Source: Oxalobacteraceae sp. CFBP 8761 | GTDB taxonomy: Bacteria; Pseudomonadota; Gammaproteobacteria; Burkholderiales; Burkholderiaceae_D | Assembly: GCA_014841595.1 (NCBI GenBank) | Contig: JACYUE010000002.1 | Coordinates: 930,001 to 994,000, forward strand | DNA: 64,000 nt | Direction of reading: 5' to 3' | Shown: positions 28,403 to 36,235 of the stretch, one piece after another | Layout: every line of letters starts with the position of its first letter | Position numbering within the stretch: position 1 is the first letter of the stretch | Notes under the pieces: model-generated | Database searches by the model: none | The model's input: the letters and a program-made list of their open reading frames with translations, nothing else | Told to the model about the DNA's origin: nothing | Made by a program: the position numbers and the translations under genes

Positions 28403-29829
28403 GCCGGATTCCTTTCCAGGCGTTTGGCGATCCAGCCGCCGATGGCGAATAACGCCAGCAGCCAGCTGCCCAGCAGGGCAAACGCGGGCCAGGCATGGCG
28501 CGCGGCGACCTCGGCGAACAGTGCGGGGGCGTAGCCGAAGCGCGGCGTGTCTTCCCAGTGGTGCTTGTCGATGCGCTCGTCGCCGGCGCCGGTGGGCGTG
28601 ACGACGTTGACGTGCAGGCCGTTGAGCCGCTGGACGAAGGCGTAGCGGTAGCGTTCACCTTCGAGCAGGAAGCGCGCATGGCTGTCGAGGTTGGTGCCGG
28701 ACAGCGCGGTCGACATGCGGCGCAGCGCGATCAGCGGACTGGCCACGCTGGCCGAATGGACGATCGCGCTTTCCGCAGTTTGACGTGCGTAATCGGCGCG
28801 CATGAATTCATCGAACAGGGCGCTCGTCATGCGCTCGCCCTCGGCCATCAACAGGCCGCTGTAGTTGACCGGCAGGTCTTCCACGCGCGTCACGCCGTAG
28901 TGTTGCAGCGTGCGCGCCCGGAACGCATTGAAGTACGGGTCGTCCGGATTGTGGCTGTCGCCGATCGCGGCCAGGCGCTCGTGGATCGCGACCTCGGTTT
29001 CAATGCGGCTCGGGCGACCCACGTCGCCAGCCGCGACATCGGGCATCACGCGCGGCAGCAGAATCGCCGTGACGATCCAGCCGGCCACCAGCGCCAGCAG
29101 CGCATCGCGCGCCCGGGGCAGCGACGCCGATACCAGCACGGCCGCCACGACCCACACCAGCAGGTACAGCGCATACCCGGCCAATAGCGCGATCGCCTCG
29201 GCCGCGACGGCCGGGTGCACGACGGCGATCGCCACCAGCGCGATGAAGGCCGGCGCACCCAGCAGCAGCGCTACACCGGCGTGGGCCGCGAGCTTGCCAA
29301 GCAACAGCGTCGCGCCGCGGACACCCTGCACGATCTGCAGCCGCAACTGACCACGCTCGCGTTCGCGCGCGACGCTGCCGAAGGCGAGGAACACGATCAG
29401 CAGCGGCGTGAGCACCTGCAGCACGAAGGCCGGGGTCAGCTGGCCAAAACGCAGCAGCACCGACGATTGGGCGGCGTCGCTGAAGTTGGCGCTGTTCTGG
29501 CGATGACCCTCCAAAAACAGCGTACTGCCAGTGAACGGATCGACACCGAAATCGAAGAAGGCGAGGGGGCTGAGTGGCCGGAACACATAGTGGCCGTAAT
29601 GGACGACACGGTGCGGGTGGCGGTCCGGCTGGTTGGCCCACTGGGCGTCGACCGTGCTCTGGAAGCGCGCCCGTTCGGCGTTCACGGTGCCCACGCGCTC
29701 ATGACTGACAACGATGGCCACGAGCGTGAGCGCCAGCATCAGGATGCCCGCGGCGACGGCCACCTGGTTGCGCAGCATCGCGCGCCACTCGCCCACGGCA
29801 ACCGCGGGCAGTGCTTGAAATACGCTCAT
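28399..29829 (-). CDS. ABC transporter permease, DUF3526 family (second subunit)
   Basis: 476 aa. TM1 is QVAVAAGILMLALTLVAIVV, a periplasmic loop carries HPHRVVHYGHYVFRPLSPLAFFDFGVDPFTGSTLFLEG, then ABC-2 type helices from about 135 with VARERERGQLRLQIVQG, the same motif seen in the partner permease. The C-terminal helix is AFALLGSWLLALFAIGGWI. It overlaps the ATPase gene (29826-29829) and the next permease (28399-28402) by 4 bp each. The two permeases are homologous in layout and probably form a heterodimer. Confidence 0.9.
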   Translation of the reverse strand: MSVFQALPAVAVGEWRAMLRNQVAVAAGILMLALTLVAIVVSHERVGTVNAERARFQSTVDAQWANQPDRHPHRVVHYGHYVFRPLSPLAFFDFGVDPFTGSTLFLEGHRQNSANFSDAAQSSVLLRFGQLTPAFVLQVLTPLLIVFLAFGSVARERERGQLRLQIVQGVRGATLLLGKLAAHAGVALLLGAPAFIALVAIAVVHPAVAAEAIALLAGYALYLLVWVVAAVLVSASLPRARDALLALVAGWIVTAILLPRVMPDVAAGDVGRPSRIETEVAIHERLAAIGDSHNPDDPYFNAFRARTLQHYGVTRVEDLPVNYSGLLMAEGERMTSALFDEFMRADYARQTAESAIVHSASVASPLIALRRMSTALSGTNLDSHARFLLEGERYRYAFVQRLNGLHVNVVTPTGAGDERIDKHHWEDTPRFGYAPALFAEVAARHAWPAFALLGSWLLALFAIGGWIAKRLERNPA

Positions 29830-30575
29830 GCGGCCTCCGGTCTGGCGGCAGCGTTAGTGGCACCCGCGTAGCGCCGGTACAGGTCGCGCACGTCATAGCG
29901 TTCGGCGCCGCTGGCGGCCACTTCGTGGCTGATGTGGCCACGCTCCAGAAAGCCGATGCGGTCCGCCACTTCGGCGGCGCCCAGCAGATCGTGCGTGACC
30001 ATGAAGATGGCGCTGCCCCGCGCGCGCAAGTCCTGCAGCAGCGTGTTGAATTCGCTGGTGGCTTGGGGATCCAGGCCCGTGGTCGGCTCGTCGAGCAGCA
30101 GCAGCGGCACCTGGCGCGCCACGGCGAGCGCAATCGCGACCTTCTGGCGCATGCCTTTCGAGTAGCCGCCCAGGCGACGCGTCCATGCGGCCGGGTCGAG
30201 CCGCACCGCGCGCAACGCATCGTCGATGGTGGCGTCGATGGGGTGACTGCCGGCCAGGCGCAGGAAGTAGTCGATGTTTTCGCGGGCGCTCAGGTGTTCG
30301 TAGAGGGCGACGTTTTCCGGCACGTAGGCAAGCTGGCCGCGCGCGGCGAGCGGGTCGGCGACGACGTCGATGCCGCACACGCGCACGCTGCCGGCTTGCG
30401 GTGCGAGAAAGCCGAGAAAGGCGTTGAGCGTCGTCGATTTGCCGGCGCCATTGCCGCCCAGCAGGGCATAGATTTCACCGCGCGCAACGCGCAGGTTCAG
30501 GTCGCGCAGCACGGTCGTGGCGCCATAGGCGACGGTCACGCCGGTCGCTTCCATGGCAGGAGTGGTCATGGTCAT
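29826..30575 (-). CDS. ABC transporter ATP-binding protein
   Basis: 249 aa. Walker A GGNGAGKSTTLNAFLGF near residue 38, Q-loop region LAYVPENVALYEHLSAREN, signature LGGYSKGMRQKVAIALA near 135 (a GYSKGM variant of LSGGQ), Walker B PLLLLDEPTTGLDPQ, and switch His in IFMVTHD. The pattern is that of ABC-2 export ATPases. It is the first gene of a tightly coupled three-gene operon with two DUF3526 permeases. Such cassettes are often near TonB-dependent receptors, but none lies in this window. Confidence 0.95.
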   Translation of the reverse strand: MTMTTPAMEATGVTVAYGATTVLRDLNLRVARGEIYALLGGNGAGKSTTLNAFLGFLAPQAGSVRVCGIDVVADPLAARGQLAYVPENVALYEHLSARENIDYFLRLAGSHPIDATIDDALRAVRLDPAAWTRRLGGYSKGMRQKVAIALAVARQVPLLLLDEPTTGLDPQATSEFNTLLQDLRARGSAIFMVTHDLLGAAEVADRIGFLERGHISHEVAASGAERYDVRDLYRRYAGATNAAARPEAA

Positions 30576-30733
30576 CGTGTTCTTTCAAGGTAAACAAGGT
30601 ATGCCGGCGCACGCATGCAGCGTGCGCGCCGGATGCAGACGCGCACAGGTGCCGCGACCGCAAACGGGACGGAGATGACTCGCGCCGCTACGCCGTCAGG
30701 CCACGTTGGTAGCCGCGGCGGCGCACGAGCGGA

Positions 30734-31063
30734 TCAGTGGACGGACTGGTGGCGTGGTGGCGCCTGGGGGGAAGGGATCAGGTACTGGCGCCGGTAGAAC
30801 GGCGCAGGGCGCGGCAGGCGCGCGAGGAGGTAGACGACCGCCAGGAAGACGGCCAGCAATTGTGGCGACACGGCCGGCAGGTCGGCCGTGGCATGGGCTG
30901 CAACCTGGCAGCTGACGCAGTCGGACAACTGCTCGGCCAGGTCATGGTCGTGGTACGAGCTGCCGATGAGTTGCAGTGCCAGGATCAGCGCGCACACGCA
31001 CAGGAGCAACCGGCGCAGGGCCGTGCTGGTGTGCGTAATGCGTAGCGTGTGCAACAGCGACAT
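30734..31063 (-). CDS. Small membrane protein with HDHD...CxxC motif (DUF2946-like)
   Basis: 109 aa from the ATG at 31063 (MSLLHTLRITHTSTALRRLLLCVCALILALQLIG). One N-terminal hydrophobic helix is followed by SSYHDHDLAEQLSDCVSCQVAAH, a His/Asp/Cys cluster reminiscent of the DUF2946 family often found with metal-related transport, then a second hydrophobic segment LLAVFLAVVYLLARL and a basic tail. Metal binding is an inference from the residues. It lies 158 bp upstream of the ABC operon on the same strand and could be part of the same system. Confidence 0.6.
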   Translation of the reverse strand: MSLLHTLRITHTSTALRRLLLCVCALILALQLIGSSYHDHDLAEQLSDCVSCQVAAHATADLPAVSPQLLAVFLAVVYLLARLPRPAPFYRRQYLIPSPQAPPRHQSVH

Positions 31064-31160
31064 GCGATCCTGGCTGAACGGGTGACGGCGCAGTATAGCC
31101 CGGCCGTTACGGCGCGGGCAAGGCGCAATGCGGGCGTAATGCGGGGCGAAATGCGGCGGC

Positions 31161-31355
31161 TTACTCGAACGCCACCAGCAGCGTGGCCAGGCCGATGCAG
31201 ACGACCGCGACCACGCCGATGCGCTGGCGCAGGCGGCGGCTGCTCGAGACGATGTCTTGCGCAATATGACGGCGCGGCTTCTTCGGATTGCTGCGGTCGA
31301 CGGCGGTCGCCGTATGGATCGGCGTGCGGTGACGCTGGACTTGTTCGGTGTGCAT
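31161..31355 (-). CDS. Small basic tail-anchored protein, hypothetical
   Basis: 64 aa from the ATG at 31355 (MHTEQVQRHRTPIHTATAVD). The first 45 residues are polar and basic (SNPKKPRRHIAQ, SSSRRLRQR) and the C-terminus is a single hydrophobic helix, IGVVAVVCIGLATLLVAFE, suggesting a tail-anchored inner-membrane peptide. I do not recognise a family. The coding evidence is only the open frame and sensible composition, so it may be spurious. Confidence 0.4.
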   Translation of the reverse strand: MHTEQVQRHRTPIHTATAVDRSNPKKPRRHIAQDIVSSSRRLRQRIGVVAVVCIGLATLLVAFE

Positions 31356-31562
31356 TGATGGCTCCAGTTGCAGGCCCCGGCGGTGCACGGTCAGTACTGT
31401 GCTTCTGCTTGTGTTTGAGGCAATAAACAATCCTAGCATGCACGCATTGGGTTGTGGAAGGCCACGTTGTCAACCGTGCGCGCGTACGGACAGCCGGCTT
31501 GTCCGGCGTGCAGCGCCGTCCAAAAAGAGGCGCTGCGCAATCGTAGTGCGCTCCGCGCGCCA

Positions 31563-31582
31563 TGCTGCGGTGCACCGCAGCA
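31563..31582. promoter_or_regulatory. 20-bp perfect palindrome upstream of the nitrate promoter
   Basis: The 20 bases at 31563-31582 read identically on both strands (centre GGTGCACC). They end 34 bp before the -24 element of the sigma54 promoter at 31617. It could be an activator or repressor site. It does not match the spaced half-sites usual for NtrC. A second inverted repeat, GCAGCGCC/GGCGCTGC (31510-31517 and 31529-31536), lies further upstream. Confidence 0.45.
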
Positions 31583-31616
31583 GCGGCCATTCTCACGCTC
31601 ACTCTGCGCCGGCCAC

Positions 31617-31631
31617 TGGCACGAAGCTTGC
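31617..31631 (+). promoter_or_regulatory. Sigma54 (RpoN) promoter of the nitrate transporter operon
   Basis: TGGCACGAAGCTTGC matches the -24/-12 consensus TGGCAC-N5-TTGC with the invariant GG (31618-31619) and GC (31630-31631) at proper spacing. Transcription should begin near 31642-31643, exactly at the first leader hairpin. This implies nitrogen control through an enhancer-binding protein such as NtrC. Confidence 0.85.
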
Positions 31632-31642
31632 GTAATGAGTAA

Positions 31643-31748
31643 TGCGCAACGGAGCGCACGAGGTGAATGCCAACGCTGGCCCCGCCTCCCCGGACAACGA
31701 CGTCTACCAATGCATGAACACGTTCATGTGGGGTAGCCGTTTTTTTTT
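31643..31748 (+). promoter_or_regulatory. ANTAR-type two-hexaloop leader with intrinsic attenuator
   Basis: Hairpin P1: TGCGC (31643-31647), loop AACGGA, GCGCA (31654-31658). Hairpin P2, one base later: GAGGTG/CGCCTC outer stem (31660-31665 with 31683-31688) and GCC/GGC inner stem around loop AACGCT (31672-31677). Both hexaloops have A at position 1 and G at position 4, as known ANTAR-protein targets do. The attenuator follows: CTACC (31704-31708), CATGAAC/GTTCATG (31713-31719 with 31722-31728), GGTAG (31732-31736), then nine T (31740-31748). The gene starts 26 bp after the T-run. This fits NasR/NasT-type antitermination by a nitrate-responsive ANTAR protein, which would be encoded elsewhere. 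Confidence 0.8.
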
Positions 31749-31773
31749 GCCTGATCACTTTTTGGGATTTGCA

Positions 31774-33054
31774 ATGGAAAATCAACAGCGTCAAGCGCAG
31801 GGCAATTCGTCCACCGGTACGAACGTCGATGGGACGCGCAGGAACATCATCCAGGGTGCCTCGCTGGCAGCGGCCGGTGGCCTGCTGGGGCTGGCCGGGG
31901 GCGGGGCATGGGCGGCGGGGTCGGACAAGCCCGAAAAGACCGAGATCAAGATCGGCTTCATTCCACTGACCGATTGCGCATCGGTCGTGATGGCGTCGGT
32001 GCTGGGCTTTGACAAGAAATATGGCGTCAAGTTCGTGCTGAGCAAAGAGGCCTCGTGGGCCGGCGTGCGCGACAAGCTCGCCAACGGCGACCTGGACGCC
32101 GCCCACGTGCTGTACGGCCTGCTGTACGGCGTGCAGATGGGCATTGGCGGCCAGAAGAAGGACATGGCCGTGCTGATGGGCCTGAACAACAACGGTCAGG
32201 CCATCACGCTGTCGAAGCAACTGGCCACCAAGGGCGCGGTCGACGGCGCCTCGCTCGCCAAGCTGATGCGCACCGAAAAACGCGACTACACATTCGCGCA
32301 AACGTTCCCGACCGGCACCCACGCGATGTGGCTGTATTACTGGCTCGCCGCCAATGGCATCAATCCGATGAAGGATGCCAAGGTCATCACCGTGCCGCCG
32401 CCGCAGATGGTGGCCAATATGCGCATCGGGAACATGGACGGCTTCTGCGTGGGCGAACCGTGGGGCCACCGCGCCATCATGGACGGCATCGGCATCACCG
32501 CCACGACGACCCAGGACATCTGGCGCGACCACCCCGAGAAGGTGCTGGGCTCGACGCTGGAATTTGCCAAGGCCAATCCGAACACGTGCCGCGCGATGAT
32601 GGCCGCCATTCTGGAGGCCGGCAAGTGGATCGATGCGTCGCTGGCCAACAAGAACAAGATGGCTGAAGTGATCGCCGCCAAGTCGTACGTCAACACCAGC
32701 AAGGATGCGATCGACCAGCGCATCATGGGCCGGTACCAGAACGGCATGGGCAAGACCTGGGACGACGCGAACCACATGAAGTTCTACAACGACGGCCTGG
32801 TCAACTTCCCGTACCTGTCCGATGGCATGTGGTTCATGACGCAGCATCGCCGCTGGGGCCTGCTCAAGAGCGATCCGGATTACCTGGCCGTGGCCACGGC
32901 GGTCAATCAGGTCCAGTTGTACAAGGACGCGGCCACGATGACGAAGACGCCGGTCCCGGCGGGCTTGCTGCGCACATCGAAGCTGATGGACGGCACCGTG
33001 TGGGATGGCAAGAACCCACAGGCGTACGCCGCGTCGTTCAAGGTCAAGGCTTGA
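31774..33054 (+). CDS. nrtA: Nitrate-type ABC transporter substrate-binding protein (NrtA/CmpA family), Tat-exported
   Basis: 426 aa from ATG 31774 (MENQQRQAQGNSSTG); this start lies after the attenuator. A twin-arginine signal TRRNIIQGASLAAAGGLLGLAGG (residues 20-42) ends in AWAAG, so the folded protein is exported by Tat. The mature part starts EIKIGFIPLTDCASVVMAS, the NrtA/CmpA hallmark, with VGEPWGHRAIMDGIG later. Known members bind nitrate, nitrite or bicarbonate; the sigma54 promoter plus ANTAR leader argue for nitrate. It is the first gene of a three-gene importer operon. Confidence 0.9.
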   Translation: MENQQRQAQGNSSTGTNVDGTRRNIIQGASLAAAGGLLGLAGGGAWAAGSDKPEKTEIKIGFIPLTDCASVVMASVLGFDKKYGVKFVLSKEASWAGVRDKLANGDLDAAHVLYGLLYGVQMGIGGQKKDMAVLMGLNNNGQAITLSKQLATKGAVDGASLAKLMRTEKRDYTFAQTFPTGTHAMWLYYWLAANGINPMKDAKVITVPPPQMVANMRIGNMDGFCVGEPWGHRAIMDGIGITATTTQDIWRDHPEKVLGSTLEFAKANPNTCRAMMAAILEAGKWIDASLANKNKMAEVIAAKSYVNTSKDAIDQRIMGRYQNGMGKTWDDANHMKFYNDGLVNFPYLSDGMWFMTQHRRWGLLKSDPDYLAVATAVNQVQLYKDAATMTKTPVPAGLLRTSKLMDGTVWDGKNPQAYAASFKVKA

Positions 33055-33082
33055 CCATCCACCCGTACTGCGAGGAGCCGTC

Positions 33083-33985
33083 ATGAATGCCCTGTTGAAA
33101 TCCGTTCCCAACGAGCCGGCGCCAGTGCCGGTGGCTGTCAGCGGCCCGGCGCGCGCCGCGCCCCCGCGCAAGCCGGCCGCCGCCGTCGCTGCGCGCCGCG
33201 CACAGCCGTTTGCCACGGCAGTCCGGCGCGTGGCGCCGCCGCTGACCGGCATCGCGCTCGTGCTGCTGATATGGCAAGTGATCGCCGCGCAGAACGAGGC
33301 GTTTCCGTCGCCGCTGGTCACGTGGCAGGCAGCGCTCGAACTGTTCGCCGATCCGTTCTACCGCAACAGCCCCAACGACCAGGGCATCGGCTGGAACGTG
33401 CTGGCGTCGCTGCAGCGCGTGGCCATCGGCTTCGGCCTGGCGGCGCTGATCGGGATTCCGCTGGGCTTCGTGATCGGGCGCGTGCAGTTTGTCAGCCGCA
33501 TGTTCGGCCCGATCATCAGCCTGCTCAAGCCGGTCTCGCCGCTCGCTTGGCTGCCGATTGGCCTCCTGGTCTTCAAGTCGGCCGACCCGGCGGCGATCTG
33601 GTCGATCTTCATCTGCTCGATCTGGCCGATGATCATCAACACGGCCGTCGGTGTGCAGCGCGTGCCGCAGGACTACATGAACGTGGCGCGCGTGCTGAAC
33701 CTGTCGGAATGGAAGATCCTCACCAAGATCCTGCTGCCATCGGCGCTGCCGTACATCCTGACCGGCGTGCGCCTGGCCATTGGCACCGCATGGCTCGTCA
33801 TCGTGGCAGCCGAAATGCTGACCGGCGGCGTGGGCATCGGCTTCTGGGTATGGGACGAGTGGAACAACCTGAACGTGGCGCACATCATCATCGCCATTGC
33901 CATCATCGGCGTGGTCGGCCTGCTGCTCGAGCTGGCGCTGGTGTCGCTGGCACGCGCACTGACCCACGAACAAGTGGCTAACTGA
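33083..33985 (+). CDS. nrtB: Nitrate ABC transporter permease
   Basis: 300 aa from ATG 33083 (MNALLKSVPNEPAPVPV), preceded by GAGGAG at 33071-33076. After a Pro/Ala-rich cytoplasmic N-terminus of about 45 residues come six predicted helices. The coupling motif LSEWKILTKILLPSALPYILTGVRLAIGTAWLVIVAAEML is the EAA-type loop of the NrtB/SsuC/TauC permease family. It begins 28 bp after nrtA and ends 13 bp before the ATPase gene. Confidence 0.93.
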   Translation: MNALLKSVPNEPAPVPVAVSGPARAAPPRKPAAAVAARRAQPFATAVRRVAPPLTGIALVLLIWQVIAAQNEAFPSPLVTWQAALELFADPFYRNSPNDQGIGWNVLASLQRVAIGFGLAALIGIPLGFVIGRVQFVSRMFGPIISLLKPVSPLAWLPIGLLVFKSADPAAIWSIFICSIWPMIINTAVGVQRVPQDYMNVARVLNLSEWKILTKILLPSALPYILTGVRLAIGTAWLVIVAAEMLTGGVGIGFWVWDEWNNLNVAHIIIAIAIIGVVGLLLELALVSLARALTHEQVAN

Positions 33986-33998
33986 AAGGGTTTCGATC

Positions 33999-34808
33999 AT
34001 GGACGAACTGCAAAAGAAATTCATCGACATCACCGGTGTCGAGATGGCGTTTCACACCAAGAAGGGCGTGTTCCCGGCGCTGCAGGGGATCGACCTCACG
34101 GTCAGCAAGGGCGAATTCATCACGCTGATCGGCCACTCGGGCTGCGGCAAGTCGACGCTGCTGAACCTGATCGCTGGGCTGCTCAAGCCAACCGCAGGCC
34201 TGCTGATCTGCGCGGGCCGCGAGATCGGCGGCCCGTCACCGGAGCGCGCGGTCGTGTTCCAGAATCACTCGCTGCTGCCATGGCTGACGTGCTACGAGAA
34301 CATCCATCTGGGTGTCGAGCGGGTGTTTGGCTCACTTGAAACCCGGGCGCAGTTGCGCGAGCGGACGATGGATGCGCTGGCGTTGGTGGGCCTGACGAGC
34401 GCCGAAACCAAGCGGCCGCATGAAATCTCGGGCGGCATGAAGCAGCGCGTCGGCATCGCACGGGCGCTGGCGATGCAGCCGAAGGTCTTGCTGATGGATG
34501 AGCCGTTTGGCGCGCTCGACGCGCTCACGCGCGCGCACTTGCAGGACGAGCTGCTCAAGATCGTGGCGGCGACGAAATCCACCGTGGTGATGGTGACGCA
34601 CGATGTGGACGAGGCAGTGCTGTTGTCCGACCGGATCGTCATGCTGACCAACGGGCCGGCAGCCACGATCGGCGAGATCGTCGCCGTGGAACTCGAGCGG
34701 CCCCGTGACCGGGTGGCGTTGGCGCAGGATGCGCGCTATACCGAGCATCGGCGGCAGGTGCTGGAGTTCTTGTACCGAAAGCAAGCGCATCCGGCCGTAG
34801 CGGCTTGA
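33999..34808 (+). CDS. nrtD: Nitrate ABC transporter ATP-binding protein
   Basis: 269 aa. Walker A GHSGCGKSTLLNLIAGLL near residue 45, Q-loop VVFQNHSLLPWLTCYENIHLGV, signature HEISGGMKQRVGIARALAMQP, Walker B VLLMDEPFGALDALTR, and switch His in VMVTHDVDEAVLLSDRI. The length and absence of a fused binding domain fit NrtD rather than NrtC. It is the last gene of the importer operon; no assimilatory nitrate or nitrite reductase genes follow in this window. Confidence 0.93.
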   Translation: MDELQKKFIDITGVEMAFHTKKGVFPALQGIDLTVSKGEFITLIGHSGCGKSTLLNLIAGLLKPTAGLLICAGREIGGPSPERAVVFQNHSLLPWLTCYENIHLGVERVFGSLETRAQLRERTMDALALVGLTSAETKRPHEISGGMKQRVGIARALAMQPKVLLMDEPFGALDALTRAHLQDELLKIVAATKSTVVMVTHDVDEAVLLSDRIVMLTNGPAATIGEIVAVELERPRDRVALAQDARYTEHRRQVLEFLYRKQAHPAVAA

Positions 34809-34814
34809 CACGCG

Positions 34815-34845
34815 GTAGGGTGGACGGCAGAGCCGTCCACCCTAC
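34815..34845. repeat. Perfect 14-bp inverted repeat after nrtD (terminator or REP-like element)
   Basis: GTAGGGTGGACGGC (34815-34828), loop AGA, GCCGTCCACCCTAC (34832-34845). It lies 6 bp after the nrtD stop and between convergent genes. The stem is long and perfect but has no U-run, so it may be a dispersed REP-type palindrome or a processing/stability hairpin as well as a transcription end. Confidence 0.65.
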
Positions 34846-34872
34846 GGTTCTTCACTGAGCGGCGATGTCTGC

Positions 34873-35130
34873 TTAAACGGCTTTTTTCTTCTGCACCTGA
34901 CGCTGCTGCTGCTTGCGCTGCGTCTGGTTGCGGTTCTGCTTGCCTTCGTGGAGCGCGGTGGCGTCCAGCTTGGCTTGCTCGGCGGTGCGTAGTTCTTCCT
35001 TGTCGTCATGTGCGACAAAGTAATCGTTGGCTTGCGCGTCGACCACCAGCTTGATCGCCGCTTCGTCGGTGAGGTCATACATCTCCGTGAGGAGCGTGGT
35101 CACCTCGTCGAGAAAATCTTCATAAGTCAT
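34873..35130 (-). CDS. Small acidic-basic protein of unknown function
   Basis: 85 aa starting MTYEDFLDEVTTLLTEMYDLTDEAAIKLVVDAQANDYFVAHDD. The first 50 residues are acidic and helical, the last 25 are a Gln/Lys/Arg tail (NRNQTQRKQQQRQVQKKKAV) that could bind nucleic acid or a partner. I do not recognise a characterised family. It is located just downstream of the tRNA-Lys terminator on the same strand. Confidence 0.65.
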   Translation of the reverse strand: MTYEDFLDEVTTLLTEMYDLTDEAAIKLVVDAQANDYFVAHDDKEELRTAEQAKLDATALHEGKQNRNQTQRKQQQRQVQKKKAV

Positions 35131-35162
35131 GGTGGGATCATCCTAATATGAGCGGAACACAA

Positions 35163-35188
35163 AAAAGCCAACCCGAAGGTTGGCTTTT
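35163..35188. terminator. Bidirectional terminator after tRNA-Lys
   Basis: AAAA-GCCAACC (stem 35167-35173), loop CGAA, GGTTGGC-TTTT (35178-35184 plus T 35185-35188). On the minus strand it is followed by a run of six T (35166-35161), so it ends tRNA-Lys transcription efficiently. Confidence 0.85.
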
Positions 35189-35200
35189 CTGCTGAATCTT

Positions 35201-35276
35201 TGGTAGGCCGTGCGGGATTCGAACCTGCGACCAACGGATTAAAAGTCCGCTGCTCTACCAGCTGAGCTAACGACCC
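35201..35276 (-). tRNA. tRNA-Lys, anticodon UUU
   Basis: The minus strand folds into a 76-nt tRNA with 5' GGGTCGT acceptor arm, D-arm TAGCTCAGCTGGTAGAGC, anticodon loop CTTTTAA (anticodon bases at 35241-35243), T-arm GGTTCGAATCC, and an encoded 3' CCA (35203-35201). The anticodon TTT decodes AAA and AAG lysine codons. It has its own consensus promoter and terminator. Confidence 0.97.
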
Positions 35277-35287
35277 GAAGAAGCAAG

Positions 35288-35316
35288 ATTATAGGGGGCG
35301 ATACGGGCGCTGTCAA
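35288..35316 (-). promoter_or_regulatory. Consensus sigma70 promoter of tRNA-Lys
   Basis: On the minus strand TTGACA (35316-35311), a 17-bp spacer and TATAAT (35293-35288) match the sigma70 consensus at every position. Transcription should start near 35281, five bases before the mature tRNA. Confidence 0.93.
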
Positions 35317-35349
35317 ATGCCGCGCCCGGCGTATCGCATCTCCGTGTCG

Positions 35350-36105
35350 TTACTTCAGCGACGCCAGGCGATCGCGCGCGGTCTGCGCGGCGCTCGAATC
35401 CGGGTACTTAGACACCAGCGTCTGGAGCGACTTCTTCGCGTTCTTGTTGTCCTTGAGCAGGGCGTAGCTGCTGGCGATATTGAGCATCGCGTCCGGGACC
35501 TTCTGGCTGGTGCCGTAGGTGGTGGTGACGACCTGCTGCGCCGCGATGGCCTTCTTGTAGTCGCCCAGTGCGTAGAAGGTGTTGCCGAGCCAGTACTGCG
35601 CGTTCGATGCGTACGGCGACTGCGGGAACTGCCGCACGAATTCCTGCAGCGCGACCGAGGCGCCCTTGTAGTCGCCCGACTGGAACATCGCGGTGGCGGC
35701 TTCGTACGCGGTCTTTTCGGTGGGCAGCACTTCGGCGGCCTGGCCGTCGATCACTTCGGCGCGTGGCTCGACCTTTTTCAGGCGCGCGTCGAGGTCGGCG
35801 TAAAGCTGCTTCTGGCTGTTCTGCGCCTTGGCGACTTCATTGGCCAGCACTTCGATCTGGCCGCGCAGGCGGGCGATTTCCTGCATCGTCTGCTCGTGCT
35901 GGTTGAGCATTTCGATCTGCACCGTCTTGTCCGATTTGCTGTCGATGCGTGCGGTCAGGTCGCGCGTGATGTTGTCGACCTTGGTGCGCAGGTCCAGGAT
36001 GGCCTTGCGCGCTTCTTCGTCGTCGAACGGGCCGGCGACGGCGTGCAGCGGCATCGACAGGGCCAGCACGAGGCATGCGAGGCGGGACTTGGACAGTTTG
36101 AGCAT
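35350..36105 (-). CDS. cpoB: Cell-division coordinator CpoB (YbgF, tol-pal associated TPR protein)
   Basis: 251 aa from the ATG at 36105, which gives the signal peptide MLKLSKSRLACLVLALSMPLHAVA; upstream in-frame sequence is not expected to be translated. An N-terminal coiled coil (KAILDLRTKVDNITRDLTARIDS and NEVAKAQNSQKQLYADLDARL) is followed by three TPR-like repeats (YEAATAMFQSGDYKGASVALQEFVRQFPQS; AQYWLGNTFYALGDYKKA; YALLKDNKNAKKSLQTLVSKYPDS). In E. coli, periplasmic CpoB links peptidoglycan synthesis with Tol-driven outer-membrane constriction. It is the last gene of the tol-pal operon. Confidence 0.93.
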   Translation of the reverse strand: MLKLSKSRLACLVLALSMPLHAVAGPFDDEEARKAILDLRTKVDNITRDLTARIDSKSDKTVQIEMLNQHEQTMQEIARLRGQIEVLANEVAKAQNSQKQLYADLDARLKKVEPRAEVIDGQAAEVLPTEKTAYEAATAMFQSGDYKGASVALQEFVRQFPQSPYASNAQYWLGNTFYALGDYKKAIAAQQVVTTTYGTSQKVPDAMLNIASSYALLKDNKNAKKSLQTLVSKYPDSSAAQTARDRLASLK

Positions 36106-36235
36106 AAGCGTTGTGTTCTTTCTACTAAGCCGGTGACTTCGGCGGTTGCTGAGATAAAACAAGGGGCGGGTAGCAGTCTGCACTGCGTCCCGCCCCCTGT
36201 CAATCGAACCTGTTCGGCTTGTTCAGCCGAATCGA

